Origin: Dryocosmus kuriphilus
Taxonomy: Eukaryota; Arthropoda; Insecta; Hymenoptera; Cynipidae
DNA: 64,000 bases
NCBI GenBank assembly: GCA_038277395.1
Contig: CM076197.1
Span: forward strand, 74,371,348-74,435,347
Direction: 5' to 3'
In this document: positions 33,540-46,400 of the stretch, one piece after another
Layout: each line of letters opens with the position of its first letter
Numbering within the stretch: the stretch's first letter is position 1
Notes under the pieces: generated by a model
What the model saw: only the letters and a program-made list of their open reading frames with translations
The model's database searches: none
Told to the model about the DNA's origin: nothing
Position numbers and translations under genes: made by a program

Positions 33540-35440
33540 TCAACTGAATTAAAGAGAATTCTTAATATCTACCGAATTTTGCTAATATCGATTTATTCGA
33601 AGTTCATTTATTTTTGGCTGCATTTAACTAAATTCAAGAAATTAAGGAATTCCGACGAAAGTGACTGAAGATTTAACTGAGAAGTGACTGAGAGAATTTA
33701 ACTCAGTAAATTTGGTCAAATTCCACTAAATCCCAAATGTAAATTCAACTGAAGAGAACTTTGCATTTTTATCTTTTCACTAAATTCAGAAATTAAAATT
33801 TGGAAAGTCAAATTTCCACTGAAATTCCAGCAAATTTAAATTCAAAACTAAATTCCAGCAAATGTAAATTTTGATAATATCCATTTATTCGAAGTTCTTT
33901 TGGCTGCATTTAACTAAATTCAAGAAATTAAGGAATTCCGACGAAAGTGACTGAAGATTTAAAGATTTAACTGAGAATCCCACTGAAGAAACTTTGCTTT
34001 ATCTTCATTTTTCAGTTGGTCAAATTGCACTAAATTCCAGCAAATGTAAATTCAACTGAATTTTGATAATATCCATTTTTATTCGAAGTTCTTTTGACTG
34101 CATTTAACTAAATTCAAGAAATTAAGGAATTCCGACGAAAGTGACTGAAGATTTAACTGAGAATCCCACTGAAGAGAACTTTGTTTTATCTTCATTTCAG
34201 TAAATTTGGTCAAATTCCACTAAATTCCAGCAAATGTAAATTCAATTGAATTTTGATAATATCCATTTATTCGAAGTTCTTTTGGCTGCATTTAACTAAA
34301 TTCAAGAAATTAAGGAATTCCGACGAATGTGACTGAAGATTTAACTGAGAATCCCACTGAAGAGAACTTTGCTTTATCTTCATTTCAGTAAATTTGGTCA
34401 AATTGCATTAAATTCCAGCAAATGTAAACTCAAATGAATTTTGATAATATCCATTTATTCGAAGTTCTTTTGGCTGCATTTAACTAAATTCAAGAAATTA
34501 AGGAATTCCGACGAAAGTGACTGAAGATTTAACTGAGAATCCCACTGAAGAGAACTTTGCTTTATCTTCATTTCAGTTGGTCAAATTGCACTAAATTCCA
34601 GCAAATGTAAATTCAACTGAATTTTGATAATATCCATTTATTCGAAGTTCTTTTGACTGCATTTAACTAAATTCAAGAAATTAAGGAATTCCGACGAAAG
34701 TGACTGAAGATTTAACTGAGAATATTCGAAGTTCTTTTGGCTGCCCACTGAAGAGAACTGAAGATTTTTTTGCTTTATCTTCATTTCAGTAAATTTGGTC
34801 AAATTCCACTAAATTCCAGCAAATGTAAATTCAATTGAATTTTGATAATATCCATTTATTCGAAGTTCTTTTGGCTGCACTTTTTAATCTAAATTCAAGA
34901 AATTCAAGAAATTAAGGAATTCCGACGAATGTGACTAAAGACTTTTTAACTGAGAATCCCACTAAAAGAGAACTTTGCTTTATCTTTTTCTGCATTTCAG
35001 TAAAATTTGGTCAAATTGCATTAAATTCCAGCAAATGTAAACTCAAATGAATTTTGATAATATCCATTTATTCGAAGTTCTTTTGGCTGCATTTAACTAA
35101 ATTCAAGAAATTAAGGAATTCCGACGAATGTGACTGAAGATTTAACTGAGAATCCCACTGAAGAGAACTTTGCTTTATCTTCATTTCAGTAAATTTGGTC
35201 AAATTGCATTAAATTCCAGCAAATGTAAACTCAAATGAATTTTGATAATATCCATTTATTCGAAGTTCTTTTGGCTGCATTTAATTAAATTCAAGAAATT
35301 AAGGAATTCCGACGAAAGTGACTGAAGATTTAACTGAGAATCCCACTGAAGAGAACTTTGCTTTATCTTCATTTCAGTAAATTTGGTCAAATTTCACTAT
35401 ATTCCAGCAAATGTAAATTCAACTGAATTTTGTCCAACTT
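33540..35440 (+). repeat. satellite array, about 187-bp unit
   Basis: About ten head-to-tail units. The start of ATTCGAAGTTC falls near 33596, 33898, 34081, 34269, 34457, 34639, 34857, 35069 and 35256, giving spacings of 182-218 bp after the first. Each unit also contains GGAATTCCGACGAAAGTGAC and AAATTCCAGCAAATGTAAA. The edges (33300-33540 and 35440-35590) are degenerate GAATTCAA-like sequence. Confidence 0.9.
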
Positions 35441-35599
35441 GACTGAATTCAAGGGAACTCAAGAAAATTACTTACTTTTTCTGAACTCAAGTTCATTTGA
35501 TAAAATAAGAGAGCATTCTACTGTATTTAAGTAAACTCAACTAAATTTAAGTGTATTTAAGTGAAAATTTGGATTCTTGCCATTTCTAATATCTAAACT

Positions 35600-37140
35600 A
35601 CTCATTAATTTTAAATGCGATCTGATTTTGATACTTCTAATTCTCTGAACATTAAAATATTATCGATTATCAAAAAATAATCTCTTGATGAAATTCTATC
35701 CCCTTCCTAGACTTTTCTTGTCATAGCCACGAATTTCGATGAGCTAATTTTTTTTTGTCTGATGCGTAATAGTCCTTGGGATGACTGAGTGTTGTACTTT
35801 TGGCTCGTACGTCGTAGCGTACCTTTTAATCTTTTTAAACTTACGTACTGTCGCCATATTTTTTTAAAAGTAACTTAACCGTACTGTAACCTATATGTCT
35901 ACGTGTATACGCTAGGGAAGGGGGTATGGAAAAAAAGTCCTCAACGAGATAAGTGTTGAAGAAAAGCTCACGCACGACGATAATCAGATAATAGTTAAAT
36001 ATTGTTATACACGTTTATTTCAATAAAAGTGACAAAATTCGATCGACTGGAGAGAAAATCGTCCTAATGACCACAATTAATTGCAACTGATTCTTGCACG
36101 TTAATTGCTGTAAAAGTTAAGCAACTTCAGTCTTCTTTAATTGTCTTTAATCAGTTACAATTAATTTTTTCGGTTAGCATACGCATGTCAGAGGATTTGC
36201 GAAGTCGATTGGATCTGTATTTACTTTATATATTTATTGGATAACTTCAGAGATAAGCGCATTCTCATAATCCGTTTTCAGCGAGTATTCGTCCAATATT
36301 TGAATCAAAATATTTTTAGTCTTTCGCAAAGAGCGTTGTTGTTCATTAAAGAATTAGAAGCTTACTACTTGTTTAATGTTAAATCTTTTTATTTTAATTA
36401 TTCGTTGACACAGCGGATATTATCCATATATTTTTAACTTACGTCTGAAGAAAGTGAGTCAAGGCGGTAAAAATGTCTATACAGCTTTGTCTTATTCTTT
36501 GCCTGCTTTAAATGATCGTCTAGGCGGGCCCCTGTATAAGTGCGGCTTTTTTTAAAACAATAGAGATTTATTCACACCTGAGTTTCAATTTATACTCGCG
36601 TTTCGTAGAATGTTACTACTAGAGATTTTGTAATTTGTTGTGAATAATTTTTCGCCGTTTGCACTTGTACATGGATGCACTTCAAGGAATACAGTGTAAG
36701 ACTAACAAGGCATGGTATGAAAAAGATCCTGGGGGACGATAAATGTACGAATTGTGTGCACGAATATTGTTTTTCGTGGATTCAGTGTACACTGTACCTA
36801 CTTGGCGTATTTTAACCGTTAAATTACAATAAACAAATAATGAACGATATTTTTAAAATTCCATTTTATTTATTCCTCTTTTCACCGTTTAACGGAAAAT
36901 ATAGTTTCGGTTAAGAATTGAAATTGTTACTTTAAACAATTCAATTTCAAAATGTGCGCGTAGGAATATTGAACATTTTGATTTGTTATGTTTGAAATGC
37001 TTTAAATTTATCAGGCAAATAGTAAATTGGAATAAAGTAAAAAAATGTAAAAATTGTAATTCAAAAAAAAAAAATTTGTATTTACTTGTAAAAACTTGTA
37101 AATGTATCCGAATATTAGCAAAAGAATGTAGTTTTTTAGT
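35600..37140. other. no feature seen
   Basis: AT-rich DNA. The frame at 36237-36437 has no recognised motif. Confidence 0.3.
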
Positions 37141-37145
37141 AGAAT

Positions 37146-37490
37146 GTCCGCTTGGGCTTTTATCAATTTTTTTTTTAACCTAAGAATATTACTTGTAAAG
37201 AAAATATCGGACTGAAACTTTGGGAAATGCATAAGAAGACACTAAACTACGTTTATATACATTATTTGAGTAGGAATATTGAAAAAAGATTTTTTCGATG
37301 AAATTATAACTGGAAGCATTTTTTACGCTTCCAGTTTCAATTTCGTCGAAAAACTTTTTTTTTTTTTTTAATTCCTACTCAAATAATGTAGGTACATAAA
37401 CGTAGTTTAGTGTCTTGTAATTTCTGAAAGTTTCAGACCGGTATTATATTTCCAAAAAAAGTAAAAATAAAAATTGATAAACCCTAAAAA
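37146..37490. mobile_element. LIR-E palindromic MITE
   Basis: 37146-37315 and 37335-37490 are inverted copies, sharing ACACTAAACTACGTTTATAT, AATTCCTACTC and TTTATCAATTTTT. The turn is the hairpin CTGGAAGC with GCTTCCAG. Confidence 0.65.
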
Positions 37491-37499
37491 TTGAGGTCG

Positions 37500-37740
37500 A
37501 TAATATAGGTATTTTAGTGTGCACTTTTGACTCCTTCAGTTTTAATTTGGTCGAATTCTTTTCTTAAAATTCCTACTCAAATAAAGCACATAAACGTAAT
37601 AGATTGTCTTCTCATGCATTGTACAAAGTTTCAGTCCGATATTTAACTTACAAAAAAAACGTCTTTAGGTTAAAAAAAAATTGATAAACCCAAAAAATTG
37701 AGGTCGGTAATATAGGTATTTTAGCGTGTCACCTGCCCTT
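37500..37740 (+). repeat. extra direct copy of the LIR-E right arm
   Basis: 37540-37740 repeats the right arm in direct orientation (AATTCCTACTCAAATAA, ACATAAACGTA, GTTTCAGTCCGATATT, TTGATAAACCC). The word GGTAATATAGGTATTTTAG closes this copy, and GATAATATAGGTATTTTAG follows the arm before it. This makes a 200-bp tandem pair. Confidence 0.6.
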
Positions 37741-37807
37741 AAGTTGTCTTCACTCTCGAAATAAATAATAATAATTGAGGGTCCGGATGCGATAACCAAC
37801 TGTATTT

Positions 37808-37905
37808 TCTTCTATTTGTAGTTTTTCTATCCGAAAAATATTTTTAATAACATTGAACAAGGGAAAAAAATTGTCCCCAAATTTAATTATTTTTACATTC
37901 TCATC
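37808..37905 (+). repeat. LIR-F, left arm
   Basis: TTCTATTTGTAGTTTTTCTA through CCCCAAATTTAATTATTTTT is inverted at about 47468-47563. These arms bound the whole 9.6 kb HINE cluster. Confidence 0.65.
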
Positions 37906-38022
37906 AGAGAAGGTATTAGATTTATGCAAAATTTGACTTTCGCGGATTTCATGAAATCTCCACGTTTTGAGACCCCCTGAGTCAGAAAAAACGGTTTTTA
38001 CGACCGTGTCTGTCTGTCTGTT

Positions 38023-38054
<32 letters not shown>

Positions 38055-39132
38055 TGTTGTCGTTGTTGTCGTCGTCGTCTGTGACCGCGATAACTTTTGA
38101 AGGACTAATCGGATTGGAATGCGCTTTGGTATACTTCTTTAAGGGGTAAAAGGAAAGGACGAGTTCGTTAACCAGCGGTTTTTGACCAACGGTTATGGTT
38201 TTATCCATCAAAAACTGTTTTCACAAAATCAAAAAATCCATTTTCCGGCTAAACTATGAGAGATACAAAAAAAAATGTAAGAGAGTAAAATTGTTCATCT
38301 AAAAAATATCTACAAATTTTGTCTTAACCGTTTTTTGATAAAATGAACAGTTTTTGTTTTAATCAAGAAAAAGCTATTAAAATTAAAAATCTCTGGTTTC
38401 CCGCCAAAATATTCAAGATACAAAAAATTGGTAAAGAACAAAGTTGTTCAATTCAAAAATATCTACAAATTTTGTTTTAACCATTTTTTGATAAAATGCA
38501 CGGTTTTTGTTTTAATCGATAAAACGTTATTAAAAATCAAAATTTTCAAATTTCCCGCCAAACTATGCAAGATACGGAAAAACGATAATAAACAAAGTTG
38601 TTGGCCTGAAAAAGATCTACAAATTTGCTCTCTATCATTTTTTTGAGCAGACGCGTATTTTTTGAGTTATTCGTGAAATATGTTATGAAATATAAAGAAA
38701 ACCACTTTTCAGCAAAACTATGCAAGATATGAGAAAATATTAACAAGCAGAATTGTTCACCTTGGAAAGAGCTACAAAATTTATTTATAAGACTCATCGT
38801 TTTACTTTTAAGAATCGAAATCCTCTATTGTGAAAATTTGGAAAATCACTAAAAAACTTTATCAATCTACAATGCGTTTTAAAAAATGTAATTATCGAGC
38901 GCGAAGCGCGAGTGTCATGATGAGAATGTATTCCTTAAGGGCGATAGAGCCTTAAGTAAAATAATTTCTTTTGGAATTTTTAATTTAAAGGTTTATACCA
39001 TCCACCGAGCGCGAAGCGCGAGTCAAATGTCGAGCGCGAAGCGCGAGTGCCAACAGACGCGCGCCCTAGGCGCGCTCATACTTCGCGCGAAGCGCGCGAT
39101 GAGAATGTGCCCGCGAAGCGGGCAGATTTTTT
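37893..39132 (+). mobile_element. HINE/DINE-1-like element, near complete
   Basis: Same layout as 4069-5326 and highly similar to it: ACATTCTCATC (about 37893), GTCTGTCTGTTGTCGTCG microsatellite (about 38006-38080), two conserved blocks, satellite units at about 38240-38720, then hairpins at 38898-39120 ending CCCGCGAAGCGGG and a T-run. The minus-strand frame of 153 codons across the 5' half recurs in other copies but ends variably. Confidence 0.65.
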
Positions 39133-39821
39133 AGAACATAAATCGTCACAAGTTAACCAAATATTATTGAAACTGTTCAAAAATTGGTACACATACTCAA
39201 TATACGAAATAAGGAAAAAACTAAAAATCGTCTATTTCTTAGTAATATTTAATTGCAAATTGAGGCTAGTCGGTAACCACGTTATTTTTTAGTTTCAACG
39301 ACAAAAAGTCTGCAGGGAACTTGAAGTTTGAAACAACTTCCTGTGAGACATTTGTTATTCATTATTGAAGGGAGATTTCTGGAAATTTCTAGATCGATTC
39401 ATTGAAAATTAAATGAATTATCAATTTTGTATGAAAGCACGCGACGCCACGCCGCACCGCGCCGTCTACGATTGAATCGTGAGTAGTCCACGCAATCTAC
39501 GCGTTCACATGCACTCACCTATCCAGGCCCCGTACCTTCGGGGATGTTTCGTTCACAAGCGTTCTTCATTGTTTTGGTCAAGGTTCTGAAGGTCCTGCAT
39601 TTTTAGATTATTCACTTATTCCCACCATTAGTTACCGAGATTAAATTTAATAATAATAAACAAGGATAAGAAGCAGAAAACATTCTAAACTTACACCCAA
39701 GCAATTTAAAAAAAATAGTCATAGAGAAAAATACGACACATTTAGACAACAGAAACAAGTAAACAAAGTATGGGGAAAGAATTGAGAAAGTAACCCGCAA
39801 AACTCCTTTCTCAATAAAAAA
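39133..39821. other. spacer between HINE copies
   Basis: 39150-39290 (GCAAATTGAGGC, AAAATCGTCTATTTCTTAG, ATTGAAACTGTT) is repeated in inverted orientation at about 46265-46395, so it is probably the same host sequence. 39430-39560 is a GC-richer stretch (ACGCCACGCCGCACC) with nothing recognised. Confidence 0.4.
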
Positions 39822-40903
39822 AATCTGCCCGCTTTGCGGGCACATTCTCATCGCGCGCTTCGCGCGAAATATGAGCGCCCCTACGGCGCGCATTTGTTGG
39901 CACTCGCGCTTCGCGCTCGATAGATTATTCACCTCGCGCTACGCGCTCGGTGTTTATGGATCGTATATACCTTTAAATTAAAAATTACAAAAGAAATTAT
40001 TTTACTTAAGGCTCTATCGCCCTTAAGGAATACATTCTCATCATAACACTCGCGCTTCGCGCTCGATAATTACATTTTTTTAAAACACATTGTAGATTGG
40101 TAAAGTTTTTTTGTGATTTTCCAAATTTTCACAATGCAGGATTTCGATTCTTAACAGTAAAACGATGAGTCTTATAAATAAATTTTGTAGCTCTTTCCAA
40201 GGTGAACAATTATGTTTGTTAATATTTTCTCATATCGTGCATAGTTTTGCTGAAAAGTGGTTTTCTTTATATTTCATAACATATTTCACGAATAACTAAA
40301 AAAATACGCCGTGCATTTTATCAAAAAATGGTTAAAACAAAATTTGTAGATCTTTTTTAAATTGTACAACTTTGTTCTTTACCATTTTTTTGTATCTTGA
40401 ATATTTTGGCAGGAAACCAGAATTTTTTAATTTTAATAGTGTTTTCTTGATTAAAACAAAAACCGTCCATTTTATCAAAAAACGGTTAAGACTAAATTTG
40501 TAGATTTTTTTGAGATGAACAATTTTACTTGCTTACATTTCTTTATATCTCTCATAATTTAGCCGGAAAATGAATTTTTTGATTTTGTGAAAACCGTTTT
40601 TGATGGATAAAACCATAACCGTTGGTCAAAAACCGCTGGTTAACGAACTCGTCCTTTCTTTTTACCCCTTAAAGAAGTGTCCCAAAGCGCACTTTAATCC
40701 GATTAGTCCTTCGAAAGTTATCGTGGGAACAGACTTCAACGACGACGACGACTACGACAACGACGACGACAACAGACAGACAGACACCGTCGTAAAAACC
40801 GTTTTTTCGGATTCAGGAAGTCTCAAAACGTTGAGATTTCATGAAAACCGCGAAAGTCAAATTTTACATAAATCTAATACCTTCTCCGATGAGAATGTAA
40901 AAA
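39822..40903 (-). mobile_element. HINE/DINE-1-like element, inverted copy
   Basis: In minus orientation relative to 4069-5326. The hairpin ladder (39830-40070) is on the left, the satellite from about 40200 to 40570, and the microsatellite and 5' motif (GATGAGAATGT, about 40890) on the right. Confidence 0.65.
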
Positions 40904-42133
40904 TCTGCCCGCTTCGATGGCCCATTCTCATCGCGCGCTTCGCGCCAAGAATGAGTGCGCCTAGGGCATGCGTCTGTTGGCACTCGCGCTTCGCGCTCGA
41001 TGCGTTATTTACGGCACCCGCGCTTTGCGCGCCATAGGTTATTTACCTCGCGCTACGTGTTCGGTGTTTCTGGATCATATAAACCTTTAAATTGAAAATC
41101 AAACCATTAATCAGTGTAATTTGGTAATTTTTGTAATTTTGGTCTTAATCTTTCAAATCACTTACATATTTTTAATGAAATTATTAAATTTGGATTTTGT
41201 TAAAAATTACAAAAGAGATTTTTTTAGGCTCTATCGACCTTAAGGAATATATTCTCATCATGACACTCACGCTTCGCGCTCGAAACCTAATTTTTTTCCA
41301 TTGTAGATTGGTAAAGTTTTTTTTTGTGATTTCCGAAATTTTCACAATGCAGGATTTCAATTCTTAAAAGTAAAACGATGAGTCTTATAAATAAATTTTG
41401 TAGCTCTTTCCAAGGTGAACAATTCTGCTTGTTAATATTTTCTCATATCTTGTATAGTTTTGCTGAAAAGTGGTTTTCTTTATATTTCATAACATATTTC
41501 ACGAATAACTCAAAAACTACGCGTCTGCTCAAAAAAATGATAAAGAGCAAATTTGTAGAACCTTTAGAGTTGAACAACTTTGTTCGGTATCACTTTTTCG
41601 TATCTTGCATAGTTAGGCGGGAAATTTGACATTTTTTATTTTTAATAACGTTTTCTCGATTAAAACAAAAACCGTGCATTTTATCGAAAAATGGTTAAAA
41701 TAAAATTTATAGATTTTTTTAAGATGATCAATTTTATTCTCTGCTATTTATTTTGTATCTCGCATAGTTTAGCCGGAAAATTTATTTTTTGTTTATGTGA
41801 AAACCGTTTTTGATGGATAAAACCATAATCACTGGTCAAAAACTGCTAGTTAACGAACTCGTCCTTTCTTTTTACCCCTTAAAGAAGTATACGAAAGCGC
41901 ACTCCAATCCGATTAGTCCTTCGAATGTTATCGTGGGAACAGTCTCCAACGACGACGACGACGACGACGACGAGGACAACGACAACGATGACGACGACAA
42001 CGACAGACAGACAGACACCATCGTAAAAACCGTTTTTACGGATTCAGGGGCTCATGAAACGTCGAGATTTAATGAAATCCGCAAAATTCATTTTTCACAT
42101 AAAAGTAATACCTTCTCATTGAGATGAGAATGT
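40904..42133 (-). mobile_element. HINE/DINE-1-like element, tandem inverted copy
   Basis: It follows the previous copy directly, head to tail in minus orientation. The hairpins (40905-41290) are decayed and the satellite spans about 41420-41790. The long GAC/AAC microsatellite is at 41950-42020, and the end motif GATGAGAATGT at about 42125. Confidence 0.65.
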
Positions 42134-43352
42134 AAAAATCTGCCCGCATCGCAGGCACATTCTCATCGCGGCCGCGGGCACATTCTCATCGTACGCTTCG
42201 CGCTCCGATGTACTTAAGCCGCGCGCTTCGCGTTCGGATGTTTTTGGTCCTCACACATCGTGCTCAGTTTGCGTTACTTGGGTCTTAAACTTTCAAAACA
42301 TTTACTTTTAATGAGATTATTAAATTTGAATTTTATCAAAAATTACAAAAGGAATTATGTTACTTAAGGCTCTATCGACCTTAAGGAATACTTTCTCATC
42401 ATGACACTCACGCTTCGCGCTCGATAATTATACATATTTTAAAAACCCATTATAGATTGGTAAAGTTTTTTTGTGATTTTACAAATTTTCACAATGCAGG
42501 ATTTCGATTCTTAAAAGTAAAACGATGAGTCTTATAAATAAATTTTGTAGCTTTTTCCAAGGTGAACAAATTCTGTTATATTTCATAAAATATTTCACGA
42601 ATAATTCAAAAACTATTCGTTTTTACAAAAAAAAGATAAGAAGAAAATTTGTAGATCCCTTTGAGGTGAACAACTTTGTTCATTATTATCTTTTTCGTAT
42701 CTTGCATAGTTTGGCGGGAAATTTGAATTTTTGATTTTTAATAACGTTTTCTCGATTAAAACAAAAACCGTAAATTTTATCAAAAAATGGTTAATATAAA
42801 ATTTGTAGATCCTTTTGAGTTGAACAACTTTGTTCACTATCATTTTTTTTTGTATCTTGCATAGTTTGGCGGCAAATTTGAATTTTTTATTTTTAGTAAC
42901 GTTTTCTCGATTAAAACAAAAACCATAAATTTGATCAAAAAATGGTTAAGAGAAAAATTGGTACATTTTTTTGAGATAAACAATTTTATTTTCAAATATT
43001 TTTTTTTTATATCTCGCATAGTTTGGCGGAAAATTTGAATTTTTAATTTTTAATAAGGTTTTCTCGATTAAAACAAAAACCGTGCATTTTATCAAATATA
43101 GTTAATACAAACTTTGTAGATCTTTTTGAGCTGAACAACTTTGTTTTATTCTCATTTTTTTTCGTATCTTGAATATTTTGGCAAGAAACCACAGTTTTTT
43201 ATTTTTAATAACGTTATAACGTTTCCTCGATTAAAACAAAAACCATACATTTTATCAAAAAATGGTTAAAACAAAATTTGCAGATTTTTTTGAGATGAAC
43301 AATTTTATTCTCTACTATTTTTTTTATCTCGCATAGTTTAACCGGAAAATGG
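42134..43352 (-). mobile_element. HINE copy lacking its 5' block
   Basis: Hairpin module at 42140-42425, then about five satellite units to 43350. The GTC microsatellite and 5' end are absent. It joins the next, opposite copy within a satellite unit at GGATTTTTACATTCTCATC, as if that copy inserted here. Confidence 0.6.
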
Positions 43353-44426
43353 ATTTTTACATTCTCATCAGAGAAGGTATTAGATTTATGTAAAATTTTA
43401 CTTTCGCGGATTTCATGAAATCTCCACGTTTTGAGACCCCCTGAGTCAGAAAAAACGGTTTTTTTACGACCGTGTCTATCTTTCTGTTGTCGTCGTTGTC
43501 GTCGTTGTTGTCGTCGTCTGTGATCGCGATAACTTTCGAAGGACTAATCGGATTGGAGTGCGCTTTGGTAAACTTCTTTAAGGGGTAAAAGGAAAGAACG
43601 AGTTCGTTAACCAGCGGCTTTTGACCAACAGTTATGGTTTTATCCATCCATCAAAAACGGTTTTCACAAAATCAAAAAATCCATTTTCCGGCTAAACTAT
43701 GAGAGATAGAAAAAAAATGTAAGAAAGTAAAATTGTTCACCTCAAAAAAAAATCTACAAATTTTGTCTCAACCGTTTTTTGATAAAATGAATGGTTTTTG
43801 TTTTAATCAAGAAAACGCTATTAAAATTAAAAAATTCTGGTTTCCCGCCAAAATATTCAAGATACAAAAAATTGGTAAAGTACAAAGTTGTGCACTTGAA
43901 AATATCTACCAATTTTGTTTTAACCATTTTTTCATAAAATGCACGGTTTTTGTTTTAATCGATAAAACGTCATTAAAAATAAAAAAATTTTCGTGATGTT
44001 ATGAAATATAAAGAAAACCACTTTTCAGCAAAACTATGCAAGCAGAATTGTTCACCTTGGAAAGAGCTACAAAATTTATTTATAAGACTCATCGTTTTAC
44101 TTTTAAGAATCGAAAACCTGTATTGTGAAAATTTGGAAAATCACAAAAAACTTTACCAATCTACAATGTCATTTAAAACAATGTAATTATCGAGCGCGAG
44201 TGTCATGATGAGAATGTATTCCTTAAGGGCGATAGAGCCTTAAGTAAAATAGTTCCTTTTGGAAATTTTAATTAGGTTTATACGATCCGTAAACACCGAG
44301 CGCGTAGCGCGAGGTGAATAATGTATCGAGCGCGAGTGCCAACAGACGCGCGCTCTAGGTGCGCTCATACTTCGCGCGAAGCGCGGCGCGCGATGAGAAT
44401 GTGCCCGCAAAGCGGGCAGATTTTTT
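43353..44426 (+). mobile_element. HINE/DINE-1-like element
   Basis: 5' motif at 43358, microsatellite at about 43490-43520, satellite units at 43690-43990 (one appears deleted near 43990), hairpins at 44190-44420. Confidence 0.65.
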
Positions 44427-45001
44427 TTATTTTGTAAAAACCGTTTTTGTTGGATAAACCCAAAATCGCTGGTTAACGAACTCGCCCTTACTTTTTACGC
44501 CTCAAAGAAGTATGCCAAAGCGCAATCCAATCCGCTTAGTCATTCGAAAGTTATCGTGCTAACAGACTACTACACCGACGACGACAGCAACGACAACAGC
44601 GACAGACACTAACGTAAAATATGTTTTTTTGGATTCAGGGGGTCATGAAACGTCGAGATTTCATGATATCCGAGCAAGTCAGTTTCCACATAAAACTAAT
44701 ACCTTCTCATTGAGATGAGAATGTAAAAATTCACGGTTTTTATATACTTTAACTGAGAGCCAAGCTCAAGAAACGTGATGAGAATGCGCCTGAGTAGCGG
44801 GCAGATTTTTCAAGAACTTTTAATAACTTTCTATTAAGTTTATAACGATGTACTTTTTGATTAAGACAACTATTATGCGTTCATCAATAAACTATGGGCT
44901 GGATCAAAAAATGGTTGTCACAACATTTATAGGTCCTTCCAAAGTGAACAATATTCTGCTTCTTAACATTTTTCCGTATCTCGCGGCGGGAAATTTGAAT
45001 T
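44427..45001 (-). mobile_element. HINE 5' block fragment and remnants
   Basis: 44430-44735 is a diverged 5' block in minus orientation with an AAC/GAC tract (about 44570-44610). 44760-44810 keeps GATGAGAATG and GCGGGCAGATTTTT. 44815-45001 is a diverged satellite unit. Confidence 0.5.
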
Positions 45002-46078
45002 TTTACATTCTCATCAGAGAAGGTATTAGATTTATGTAAAATTTGACTTTCGTGGGTTTCATGAAATCTCCACGTTTTGAGACCTCCGAATCCGAAAAAA
45101 CGGTTTTTACGACGGTGTCTGTCTGTCTGCTGTCGTCGTTGTCGTTGTCGTCGTTGTCGTTGTCGTTGGAGCCTGTTCCCACGATAATTTTCGAAGGACT
45201 AATCGGATTGGAGTGAGCTTTGGTACACTTCTTTAAGGGGTAAAAAGAAAGGACGAGTTCGTTAACCAGCGGTTTTTGACCAACGGTTATGGTTTTATCC
45301 ATCAAAAACGATTTTCACAAAATCAAAAAATCCATTTTCCGGCTAAACTATGAGAGAAACAAAAAAAATGTAAGAAAGTAAAATTATTCACCTCAAAAAA
45401 ATATACAAATTTTGTCTCAACCGTTTTTTTGATAAAATGAACGGCTTTTGTTTTAATCAAGAAAACGCTACTAAAATTCAAAAACTCTGGTTTTCCGCGA
45501 AAATATTCAAGATACAAAAAAATTGTAAAAAACAAAGTTGTTCAATTCAAAAGGATCTACAAATTTTGTTTCAACTATTTTTTCATAAATTTCACGGTTT
45601 TGGTTTTAATCGATAAAACGTTATTCAAAATAAAACATTTCAAATTTCCCGCCAAACTATGCAAGATACGAAAAAATGATAAAAAACAAGTTGTTCACCT
45701 TAGAAAAATCTAAAAATTTGCTCTGTGTCATTTTTTTGAGCAGACGCGTAGTTTTTGAGTTATTCGTGAAATATGTTATGAAATGTAAAGAAAACCACTT
45801 GTCAGCAAAACTATGCAAGATATGAGAAAACATTAACAAGCAGAATTGGTTACCTTGGAAAGAGCCGCAAAGTTTATTTATAAGACTCATCGTTTTACTT
45901 TTAGGAATTGAAATTCTGTATTGTGAAAATTTGGAAAATCACAAAAAGCTTTACCAATCTACAATGTGTTTTAAAAAAATGTAATTATCGACCGCGAAAC
46001 GCGAGTGCCAACAAACGCGCGCCCTAGGCGCGCTCATACTTCGCGCGAAGAGAATGTGCCCGCGAAGCGGGCGGATAT
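45002..46078 (+). mobile_element. HINE/DINE-1-like element
   Basis: 5' motif at 45006, GTC/GTT microsatellite at about 45115-45170, satellite units at 45320-45870, shortened hairpin module at 45988-46075. Confidence 0.65.
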
Positions 46079-46400
46079 TTGATTTTTGGAAAGAATTTAT
46101 TATTATTAAAACCAGAACCCTTGGTCAATAACCGCTGGTTAACGAACCTGTTCTTATTCTTTTCAGGCCTTAAAGAAGTGTGCCAAAGCGTAATGCAATC
46201 CGATTAGTCTTTCGAAAGTTAACGTGCTAACAGACCTGCAGACTCTTTGTCGTCGAAAACTAAAAAAAAACCGAATGGCCTGAATTTGCAATTAAATATT
46301 ACTAAAAAATAGACGATTTTCAGTTTTTTCCTTATTTTATGAGCATCTCTAGGGTATACTGCGTATGCGTACCAATTTTTAAACAGTTTCAATAATATAA
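46079..46400 (-). mobile_element. HINE 5' block fragment plus shared spacer
   Basis: 46100-46240 is a diverged piece of the 5' block (ACCGCTGGTTAACGAAC, CCGATTAGTCTTTCGAAAG). 46245-46400 is the inverted copy of the spacer at 39150-39290. Confidence 0.45.
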
